Below are positions 1 to 6,194 of a DNA stretch of 6,564 nucleotides, one piece after another. Each line of letters starts with the position of its first letter. Within the stretch, counting starts at the first letter, position 1. A model generated the notes under the pieces. It worked only from the letters and a program-made list of their open reading frames with translations. It was not told the DNA's origin and made no database searches. A program made the translations under genes and the position numbers. This stretch comes from a bacterium. GTDB taxonomy: Bacteria > Actinomycetota > Acidimicrobiia > Acidimicrobiales > Ilumatobacteraceae. The stretch is from assembly GCA_029978815.1 (NCBI GenBank), contig JAPOIQ010000066.1, forward strand, positions 1 to 6,564, read 5' to 3'.

Positions 1-95
1 CAATCGATCTTTTGACTCGTTCCTTCTCAATCATTGACCGCATCGCCAACGTCGAGACAATACGAACTTCGTTCATGTCAGAAGCTCGCCCCTGA
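1..95 (+). CDS. C-terminal end of an unidentified upstream protein (partial)
   Basis: A reading frame open from the left edge (first whole codon at position 3) runs 30 codons to a TGA at 93-95. Its start lies outside the window. The predicted tail starts IDLLTRSFSIID and ends SFMSEARP. The TGA shares its final A with the ATG of the next gene (TGATG), an arrangement typical of translationally coupled genes, and this is the main reason to believe the frame is real. The frame has no internal stop and ordinary codons, but 30 codons is short enough to be chance. The family cannot be identified. The pattern of a short helix followed by a 'V..IRTS' strand faintly recalls the end of Lrp/AsnC ligand-binding domains, but that is only a guess. 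Confidence 0.5.
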   Translation, partial: IDLLTRSFSIIDRIANVETIRTSFMSEARP

Positions 96-844
96 TGTCG
101 ACTGTCGACCTTCTCGTCGTTGGAGTCGCCGTCGGTCTAGGTGCTCTCGTCAAGAGTGTCACAGGAATGGGATTGCCGTTGATCGCGCTCCCGATCATCT
201 CGCTGTTCGTATCACCAGAGACTGGAATCGCTGTACTTGCGATTCCGGCGATCGTCCAAAATGCAGGAATCATCTCGACAAACTGGCATTCACGAAACGA
301 GACACGTGGCCTGCTGTCGTTTTGCCTTGCCGGCGGAGTTGGCGTTGTTATCGGAACGCTGTCACTTGGAGCGGTGCCTGAACAGGTCACGCTTATCGCT
401 CTCAATGCAACGATCATCACGTGGCTCTACCAACGGTTTCGAAACCCAGACCATGAAGTGTCTCGCGACAAAGAGCGGGTCTATTCACCAATCGCTGGGC
501 TGATTGCGGGCGTGTTCCAAGGCGGATCAGGGGTGTCTGGCCCCGTGGTGGCTGCGTGGCACCAAGCGCTCCGGCTCCCCCGAGACGCCTTTGTGTTCTC
601 GATTGCAACTGCATTCGGTCTCATCGGAATTGTCCAGACCGTCACGCTCGGCGTGAAAGGACATTTAGAGGGAAGGCTCCTCGTCTCTTTACTCATCTCA
701 GTCGTCGTGCTCGGGACTGTCCCATTTGGCCCCCCGCTACGACGTCGCCTTTCAGGTGCATCCTTCGATCGAGCAGTTCTGGTACTCGTGATCGCCTCGT
801 GCCTCAGCCTCACAGGCGACATCATCGTCTCATTCCTCCGCTGA
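95..844 (+). CDS. TauE/SafE family membrane permease
   Basis: A 249-residue integral membrane protein of the TauE/SafE (DUF81) family, whose members are proposed to move sulfite, sulfoacetate or other small anions across the cytoplasmic membrane. Most of the chain is hydrophobic, with about seven or eight membrane segments near residues 4-20, 26-40, 45-62, 74-92, 97-112, 131-157 (broken by Gly-rich turns), 166-187, 194-212 and 227-247. The family's Gly-rich repeats are visible in both halves: GALVKSVTGMGLPL at 16-29 and GVFQGGSGVSGP at 139-150. Length is normal for the family. The ATG at 95 is the first usable start, because the frame is closed by a TGA at 35-37 and has no other ATG or GTG between. 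It overlaps the stop of the preceding frame, and a weak AGAAG lies about 10 bases upstream. The substrate is unknown; a link to the oxidoreductase 65 bases downstream is possible but unproven. Confidence 0.88.
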   Translation: MSTVDLLVVGVAVGLGALVKSVTGMGLPLIALPIISLFVSPETGIAVLAIPAIVQNAGIISTNWHSRNETRGLLSFCLAGGVGVVIGTLSLGAVPEQVTLIALNATIITWLYQRFRNPDHEVSRDKERVYSPIAGLIAGVFQGGSGVSGPVVAAWHQALRLPRDAFVFSIATAFGLIGIVQTVTLGVKGHLEGRLLVSLLISVVVLGTVPFGPPLRRRLSGASFDRAVLVLVIASCLSLTGDIIVSFLR

Positions 845-909
845 CTGCGGGCTCTTTGATAGAGAACTAGTCTGTAGAAACACTCGTCGGCAAATGGGGG
901 CATCAAGCA
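845..909 (+). promoter_or_regulatory. short intergenic spacer with a GGGGG ribosome binding site for the oxidoreductase gene
   Basis: This 65-base gap separates two genes on the same strand. A TGGGGG at 895-900 sits nine bases before the ATG at 910 and is the likely Shine-Dalgarno site. An in-frame TAG at 868-870 closes the frame upstream, and no other ATG, GTG or TTG occurs between, so the start at 910 is fixed. I see no convincing -35/-10 pair and no terminator hairpin with a T-run, so co-transcription with the permease gene is possible. Confidence 0.5.
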
Positions 910-3900
910 ATGACGATTGACGAATACGCACTGAGCGACAGGTATACGAAGGAACAAACCACTTCGTTCCTCTCAGGGGTTCAAGCGCTTGCGCGATTAC
1001 CGCTTGAGCAACTCATGGCTGATCGACGCAATGGCCACAACCCCGCGGCCTTCGTCAGCGGATATCCCGGATCACCACTTGGCGGGTACGGCGATGAAGT
1101 TGACCGCGCAACGTCGATCACAGAGGATCTTCCGGTTCGACATGTCCCGGCGATCAACGAAGAGCACGCCGCAACCGCAGTCATGGGTTCACAACTCGTG
1201 ACAACACGATCGGATTCACTTCATGACGGTGTCGTCGGCGTGTGGTACGGCAAGGCACCAGGACTCGAGCGAGCAAGTGATGCAATCCGTCACGCAGTGC
1301 TTGCCGGAACAGGCGCCCTTGGTGGAGTTGTTGCGCTTGTCGGAGACGATCCGGGTGCAAAGAGTTCAACCGTTCCCTCCAACTCAACGGACATTTTGGC
1401 GGCATTGCGAATTCCTGTTTTCGTGCCCGGCGACCCAGCTGCGCTACTCGAACTCGGACGCCACGCAATCTCAATGAGCCGCGCGGCAGGGCTCTGGACA
1501 TCAGTACGGGTTGTGGCCGATGTTGCCGACGGCACAGCATCGGTTGACCTCAACGCATTCGAACATCACCCGATCCTGCCGGATCGCCCAGCCAACCTGC
1601 TTGCACCAACAGGTCGGGTGATTTCACCGTTCAACCTTGAACTAGAACGCGAGCTCATCGAGGTGCGGCTGCCGATTGCGCTCGACTACATCCGTCTCAA
1701 CAATCTCAACCGCATCACCGCAGGCAACGACCGCGCAACCGTTGGCATTATCGCGTCGGGCAATACCCATCGCCAGGTCCATGAAGCAATGAAGCGCCTT
1801 GGAATGAAATCCAACGATGACATCGCTGCGAATGGAATCAAGATTCTCGAGATGGCGGTGACGTATCCCATCGATACCTCAACCATCCTTGATTTTTCGT
1901 CTGGGGTTGAAGAGCTCATCGTCATCGAAGAGAAGCAACCCATTGTCGAGACCGCAGTTCGCGACATCCTCTCCGGACGCGCAAATGCGCCTCGGATTGT
2001 TGGCAAGTCAGTTCATCACGGTGCTCCCATCGTCGCTCATCACGGAACGATCGACACCGGAACCATCACGAACGCTCTTCGTAAACAGCTCGCCGACCGA
2101 CTCGGCGACCGTCTCGCACCAGCCCCACCCCAACAAATCCGCCATATCGAACTCACCGTTGAACGAAGCCCGTTCTTCTGTTCGGGTTGCCCGCATAATT
2201 CATCAACAGTGGTTCCCGAAGGTTCGGTTGTCGGGGCAGGAATCGGCTGTCACACCATGGTCATGCTCGGCGAACCCGGTCGAAGTGGCGACATCGTCGG
2301 CGTCACCGCAATGGGTAACGAAGGTTCGCTCTGGATCGGAATGGAACACTTCGTATCCACCGACCACATGATCCAAAACATCGGGGATGGCACGTATTTT
2401 CACAGTGGGCAACTTGCTGTCACCTCTGCCGTAGCAGCGGGTAGCCACATGACATTCAAGTTGCTGTACAACGGAGCGGTTTCGATGACCGGCGGACAGA
2501 CACCGTCTGGTCAACTTTCACCAGCCGCCGTCGCCGCCAATCTGCTTCGACAGGGTGTCACCCGAGTCATCGTCACAACCGATGACACCGAGCGACACAA
2601 CGACTGGCCGGCCGAGGTCGATGTCTGGCATCGATCCCGACTTATCGAAGCTCAAGAGACTCTCGCCGCGACCCCCGGCGTGACCGTGCTGATTCATGAT
2701 CAGCCCTGCGCCGCGGAACTGCGACGCGACCGCAAACGAGGAAGAGCGCTCACCCCAACTGATCGAATTGTCATCGACCATCGGATCTGTGAAGGATGCG
2801 GAGACTGCGGCAGGACAAGCAATTGTCTCTCAGTGCAATCATTTGACACGCCATGGGGACGGAAAACCCGAATTGATCAGAACTCCTGCAATCTCGACCA
2901 GTCCTGCGTTGACGGCGACTGCCCATCGTTCATCGCCGTCGATACCGAGCCGAGTTTCTTTGCCCGTCTCGCGTCACGCATGTTTGACCGCACTCCGCAA
3001 TCAACAACTGCACGTTCAGCATCAGTGCCGTCGACTGAACCACCAGAACCGACCTCATTTGATGACCGAGATGAACTTGCGATTCGACTCACGGGAGTCG
3101 GTGGCACCGGAGTCGTCACCGTCGCCCAAGTCATCGGCACCGCCGCAATGCTCGACGGATGGAATGTCCAGGGAATCGACCAGATCGGCCTCAGCCAAAA
3201 AGCGGGGCCAGTCGTCAGTGATATCCGACTCTCCAAAGATGGCGCCGTACAGGCAAGCAGACTCGGGCAAGGTGATGCCGACGTTCTGATTGCCCTCGAC
3301 AACCTTGTTGCAGCTGGCGCCAACGGGCTCACCGTGATCTCACCGACCACCACCGTCGTTGGATCCTCAGCGGAGACCCCGACAGCGTCAATGATCGCTC
3401 ACCCAGAGTTGCACCTCCCGAGCTCGCACCACATCGAAGAGACCATCAAAGATGTTGCGAACGGCTCAGAACAGTTGTGGGCAGACGCAACAAAGATCAC
3501 CACGCACTTCCTCGGAGATTCGACAACCGCAAATGTCTTCGTGGTCGGAATGGCGATTCAAATCGGTGCGCTTCCAATCTCACTGACGAGCCTCAGTGAA
3601 GCGATTCGGGTGAACGGCGCCGCCGTCGAAGCCAACCTGACCGCCCTTCGCCTCGGCCGATTGTTCGCAGCCGGCCTGTTGCCAGTTGACGTTGCAACAC
3701 AACCCTCATATGAAGTTGAGACACCGGACGTACTTATCAATCGACTTGCCGGGGACGTCAAAGCTCATAGTGGATCAAGGCGATCAGATGAATTCCTCGC
3801 GAAGGTGAATGACATCAGGGGTCTCGATACGAGTTCAACACGTGAGTTGACGACCACCGTCGCCACCCACCTCCATCAGTTGATGACATACAAAGATGAA

Positions 3901-4335
3901 TACGAGGTTGCTCGACTCATCACCACCGGCGATGGGGCCGAAGCCTCCGCCTCAATTGCTGGCGGCAAGGGCGTCCGCTACCGCCTACTCCATCCACCGA
4001 TCCTTGCGTCGATGGGTGTTAAACGAAAGATTCGTTTCGGCCCCGCTTGGATTCCGATGTTCAGGCTCTTGAGACGCGCCCGAGTGCTACGTGGAACTCC
4101 ATTTGACATCTTTGGTTACGCAAAAGTTCGAAGGATCGAACGCTCGCTACCGGGTGAGTACCTCGAACTCGTCGACGCAATCTCGGCTTCGATCTCGACT
4201 GCAAACTATGACCGTCTCGTCGAACTCGCAGCACTCCCTGACGTCATCCGCGGCTACGAAGAACTCAAAGAGCAACGGGTCGAGATGTTCCGCAGCCAGC
4301 GATCAGCCGCACTCGCAGAGTTGTCAAACGTCTGA
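910..4335 (+). CDS. fused indolepyruvate:ferredoxin oxidoreductase (IorA-IorB fusion with DUF6537)
   Basis: A 1141-residue cytoplasmic enzyme of the 2-oxoacid:ferredoxin oxidoreductase superfamily. The family decarboxylates arylpyruvates or related 2-oxo acids to acyl-CoA or acids and reduces ferredoxin. The N-terminal pyrimidine-binding region shows YPGSPLGG (52-59), INEEHAATA (82-90), WYGKAPG (112-118) and GDDPGAKSST (145-154). The TPP region shows FCSGCPHN (423-430) and the Mg/TPP motif GDG at 492-494, with Asn521 26 residues later. The iron-sulfur region has seven Cys: 627, 630, 633 and 639 (CEGCGDCGxxxNC), then 660, 666 and 671. A Pro/Ser/Thr-rich linker (about 693-717) leads to the IorB/gamma domain with TGVGGTGVVT (728-737), ending near 920. 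The DUF6537-like tail includes YKDEYEVARL (994-1003). Length is normal for the bacterial fusion, and no frameshift or missing motif is seen. Archaeal enzymes split these parts into IorA and IorB. No ferredoxin gene is visible nearby. The actual 2-oxo acid substrate is not determined by sequence. Confidence 0.95.
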   Translation: MTIDEYALSDRYTKEQTTSFLSGVQALARLPLEQLMADRRNGHNPAAFVSGYPGSPLGGYGDEVDRATSITEDLPVRHVPAINEEHAATAVMGSQLVTTRSDSLHDGVVGVWYGKAPGLERASDAIRHAVLAGTGALGGVVALVGDDPGAKSSTVPSNSTDILAALRIPVFVPGDPAALLELGRHAISMSRAAGLWTSVRVVADVADGTASVDLNAFEHHPILPDRPANLLAPTGRVISPFNLELERELIEVRLPIALDYIRLNNLNRITAGNDRATVGIIASGNTHRQVHEAMKRLGMKSNDDIAANGIKILEMAVTYPIDTSTILDFSSGVEELIVIEEKQPIVETAVRDILSGRANAPRIVGKSVHHGAPIVAHHGTIDTGTITNALRKQLADRLGDRLAPAPPQQIRHIELTVERSPFFCSGCPHNSSTVVPEGSVVGAGIGCHTMVMLGEPGRSGDIVGVTAMGNEGSLWIGMEHFVSTDHMIQNIGDGTYFHSGQLAVTSAVAAGSHMTFKLLYNGAVSMTGGQTPSGQLSPAAVAANLLRQGVTRVIVTTDDTERHNDWPAEVDVWHRSRLIEAQETLAATPGVTVLIHDQPCAAELRRDRKRGRALTPTDRIVIDHRICEGCGDCGRTSNCLSVQSFDTPWGRKTRIDQNSCNLDQSCVDGDCPSFIAVDTEPSFFARLASRMFDRTPQSTTARSASVPSTEPPEPTSFDDRDELAIRLTGVGGTGVVTVAQVIGTAAMLDGWNVQGIDQIGLSQKAGPVVSDIRLSKDGAVQASRLGQGDADVLIALDNLVAAGANGLTVISPTTTVVGSSAETPTASMIAHPELHLPSSHHIEETIKDVANGSEQLWADATKITTHFLGDSTTANVFVVGMAIQIGALPISLTSLSEAIRVNGAAVEANLTALRLGRLFAAGLLPVDVATQPSYEVETPDVLINRLAGDVKAHSGSRRSDEFLAKVNDIRGLDTSSTRELTTTVATHLHQLMTYKDEYEVARLITTGDGAEASASIAGGKGVRYRLLHPPILASMGVKRKIRFGPAWIPMFRLLRRARVLRGTPFDIFGYAKVRRIERSLPGEYLELVDAISASISTANYDRLVELAALPDVIRGYEELKEQRVEMFRSQRSAALAELSNV

Positions 4336-5430
4336 AGAATCTGAGTTCTCTTCGTGATACGAGGAGTAGAACTCCCGGTTTGCTGCGAGTACATCGAACA
4401 CGTCCCCGGTCGGCGCAGGAAGAGTTGCATCGCTGGTTTGCAGCCGAGCAACACGATCACCCCAACGAAAGATTACTGAACCCCAGGTCACACCCCCTCC
4501 GAACGCAGTGATCGCAATGGTGTCATTCGGAGCAACACGTCCCTGGTCGAGGGCATCACATAAGGCCATCGGGATCGACGCTGCCGAGGTATTTCCATGG
4601 GTTTCGATGTTCACCATCACCTTTGATTCAGGCACGCCGAGCCTTGAAGTCGCAGCCTTAATAATTCGGAGATTCGCCTGATGAGGAACGACGAGGTCAA
4701 TGTCATCTGCCGTGAGTGACGCCCGACCCAACGCTCGGGTCACCGAGTCGGTCATTCCCTTCACTGCGATTTTGTATACCGCTTGCCCCTCAAAATGAAG
4801 CCGATGCATCGACGGATCACGAAATGTTGACAACTCTCCACGGGTTCCAAGTGTTGGAATGACCATCGTTGAACCCGCCGGACCGTCCGCACCAAGATCA
4901 ACTCCCAGAACACCGACATCGGGTTCATCCGAATGCTCAATGATCACGGCCCCGGCTCCGTCACCGAAGATCACGCACGTGTTCCGGTCTCGATAGTCGA
5001 GAACGAAATGAAGTTTCTCAACACCGACAAGCAGAATTCGCCGAGCAACCCCCGATGCAACCATCGAAGTCGCGGATGCAAACCCGTAGACGAAGCCAGA
5101 GCAGGCCGCATTGAGATCGAACGCTCCCGCATTGACCGCTCCGAGACGTTCTTGAAGGACACACGCATTACTCGGACAACTGATTTCCGGAGTGACCGTC
5201 GCCATGACGATGAGGTCAAGATCAGTCGCTGACAGACCAGCAGCAGCAAGAGCGTGATGTGCTGCGACCTCTGCCATGTCAGTCGTCTCGACATGGCAGA
5301 TGCCACGCTCGGAGATTCCGGTGCGTTCACTAATCCACTCGTCATCGGTGTCGACGAGAGTTGCAAGATCAGCATTCGTTAACGACAGAGGCGGGCGACA
5401 TTTCCCCCAACCTGTAATCACTGCCCCCAT
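4324..5430 (-). CDS. fabH: beta-ketoacyl-ACP synthase III (FabH family)
   Basis: A 368-residue thiolase-fold condensing enzyme. FabH starts fatty acid synthesis by condensing an acyl-CoA primer with malonyl-ACP. The full catalytic triad is present: Cys110 in AACSGF, His250 in VPHQAN and Asn280 in HGNTSAASIP. DDEWISERTGI (29-39) and FGDGAGA (155-161) are also typical, as is the Gly-rich FGGGVTWGS (310-318). The usual FabH fold ends near residue 325, so the last 40 or so residues, which end in an acidic/Ser-rich tail, are an extension. The ATG at 5430 is the only plausible start: AGGGGGA (5434-5440) lies just upstream and the stop codon of the preceding gene closes the same frame. It is last in a minus-strand operon, 15 bases after a DUF202 gene, and its final 12 bases overlap the convergent oxidoreductase gene. 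Specialised homologues that start other acyl chains share these motifs, so housekeeping FabH is likely but not certain. Confidence 0.93.
   Translation of the reverse strand: MGAVITGWGKCRPPLSLTNADLATLVDTDDEWISERTGISERGICHVETTDMAEVAAHHALAAAGLSATDLDLIVMATVTPEISCPSNACVLQERLGAVNAGAFDLNAACSGFVYGFASATSMVASGVARRILLVGVEKLHFVLDYRDRNTCVIFGDGAGAVIIEHSDEPDVGVLGVDLGADGPAGSTMVIPTLGTRGELSTFRDPSMHRLHFEGQAVYKIAVKGMTDSVTRALGRASLTADDIDLVVPHQANLRIIKAATSRLGVPESKVMVNIETHGNTSAASIPMALCDALDQGRVAPNDTIAITAFGGGVTWGSVIFRWGDRVARLQTSDATLPAPTGDVFDVLAANREFYSSYHEENSDSSDV
4343..4374 (+). terminator. candidate hairpin terminator for the oxidoreductase gene, inside the fabH 3' end
   Basis: Eight bases after the oxidoreductase stop, CTCTTCGT (4348-4355) can pair with ACGAGGAG (4359-4366) across a GAT loop, with seven Watson-Crick pairs and one U-G wobble. 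GAGTT (4343-4347) can pair with AACTC (4370-4374) as an outer stem, leaving a TAG bulge. In the opposite transcript the wobble becomes an A-C mismatch, so the structure favours the plus-strand RNA. Downstream there is only GGTTT and no long U-run, so intrinsic termination is weakly supported. The DNA also encodes residues 352-363 of FabH. Confidence 0.35.
5270..5300. repeat. perfect 11-base inverted repeat within fabH
   Basis: TCTGCCATGTC (5270-5280) is exactly repeated in inverse as GACATGGCAGA (5290-5300), separated by nine bases. It lies in the coding region for FabH residues 44-54. It could form a hairpin in the fabH transcript or be a palindromic protein-binding site. It may also be coincidence, since the codons are constrained by the protein. 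Confidence 0.55.
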
Positions 5431-5433
5431 AGT

Positions 5434-5465
5434 TCCCCCTGTTGCTCAACCGCCTCCCAGAGGCG
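5434..5465 (-). promoter_or_regulatory. fabH ribosome binding site preceded by two small adjacent stem-loops
   Basis: On the minus strand CGCCTC (5465-5460) pairs with GAGGCG (5456-5451) over a TGG loop, directly followed by GTTG-AG-CAAC (5450-5441) and then the AGGGGGA Shine-Dalgarno site (5440-5434). The first stem lies in the last codons of the DUF202 gene and the second covers its stop codon. There is no following T-run, so it is not an intrinsic terminator. An effect on fabH translation is possible but only inferred. Confidence 0.35.
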
Positions 5466-5829
5466 CGTCAATAAGTAAAAGGTAGACGATGAGCGCAAGT
5501 GCAAAACCAATAAAAGAAACAGTCGCAACACCAACGAATCGAACCATCGTGGGATGAACCGGATTCTCACCCGCTCGGAGTGGCCCGTGAAGAGCGTCGT
5601 AGCGGAACTCGGCCCAGAAAATCACTATTCCACCTACCGCAACCCACAGAACGCCGAAGACCCCGAGAAGGTAATGTGCATTCGTTGCTGCAGTTCGCGC
5701 CAGTAGGCCGCCAGCAATGATCGTCGCAAGCCCGGTGCGTTCCCAAGCAAGGGAGGTTCGTTCGTGCGGTAACGGCGGATCGAAAGAGTTCAGCGGACGT
5801 TGATGCCGACGACCTCGATGTTCCTTCAT
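5446..5829 (-). CDS. DUF202 domain membrane protein (second of a tandem pair)
   Basis: A 127-residue membrane protein of the DUF202 family, whose biochemical role is unknown. The family signature is visible as ERTSLAWERTGLA at residues 23-35, a repeated E-R-T motif just before the first membrane segment. Three hydrophobic segments lie near 33-48, 52-74 and 97-120, with a charged loop (RYDALHGPLRAGENP) between the second and third. The basic N-terminal 20 residues are probably cytoplasmic. Its ATG overlaps the stop of the other DUF202 gene by four bases (ATGA, 5826-5829), and there is no strong Shine-Dalgarno site, which suggests translation by coupling. The length is normal for the family. 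Confidence 0.85.
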   Translation of the reverse strand: MKEHRGRRHQRPLNSFDPPLPHERTSLAWERTGLATIIAGGLLARTAATNAHYLLGVFGVLWVAVGGIVIFWAEFRYDALHGPLRAGENPVHPTMVRFVGVATVSFIGFALALIVYLLLIDAPLGGG

Positions 5830-6194
5830 CGAGAATCAATCACCAACAAAATGACGGCCGCCACTCCAATGAGAGCAACGCCAATTGCGGTCACCAGAGG
5901 AAGATTCGATGCCGGTAAAGGCTGTTCAAGTCGCATCGCACGTTCATTCAACGACCATCGACGAAATGCTGTCGATGCGGTAACAAACGCGAGGGCCAGC
6001 ACCATGATTCCGATGACTTCAACACCTTGGACGTCTTGCAGCACCACAATCGATCCAAGCCCGCCAGCAACGAGTGCGAGTGAGGTCCGGATCCACGAAA
6101 GGAATGTGCGCTCGTTCGCGAGCGTAAACCGATAATCAGGGTCGACACCCCATCCTCGAGGATCCGGCGGAAAGAGATATTCACGAATCTTCAT
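5826..6194 (-). CDS. DUF202 (YidH-like) membrane protein (first of a tandem pair)
   Basis: A 122-residue protein of the DUF202/YidH family, function unknown. The signature FTLANERTFLSWIRTSLALVAGG runs from residue 23 to 45, with the N-E-R-T core at 27-30 and R36-T37. Three membrane segments are predicted near 36-52, 58-76 and 99-119, with a basic loop (FRRWSLNERAMR) between the second and third. The N-terminal leader KIREYLFPPDPRGWGVDPDYR is typical of YidH-like members. GGGGGTGA (6206-6199) lies four bases before the ATG, and the ATG overlaps the aminotransferase stop by four bases. It differs clearly in sequence from the second DUF202 protein, so the two may form a hetero-oligomer; this is inference from their pairing. 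Confidence 0.88.
   Translation of the reverse strand: MKIREYLFPPDPRGWGVDPDYRFTLANERTFLSWIRTSLALVAGGLGSIVVLQDVQGVEVIGIMVLALAFVTASTAFRRWSLNERAMRLEQPLPASNLPLVTAIGVALIGVAAVILLVIDSR

Noticed and set aside
850..866. CTCT-TTGAT-AGAG mini-hairpin after the permease gene
   Set aside because: A four-base stem with no T-run is too weak to be called a terminator.
845..895. Possible sigma-70-like promoter (TTTGAT at 855-860 and TAGAAA at 875-880)
   Set aside because: The spacing between the two boxes is only 14 bases and the matches are poor, so I do not call a promoter.
481..957. 158-codon open frame on the minus strand opposite the permease
   Set aside because: Its product is Arg/Pro/Ser-rich with no recognisable domain, and it lies antisense to a well-supported membrane protein gene; it is a shadow frame.
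2877..3353. 158-codon open frame on the minus strand inside the oxidoreductase gene
   Set aside because: It is antisense to the conserved IorB domain and encodes a low-complexity, Ser/Thr/Pro-rich product without a known motif.
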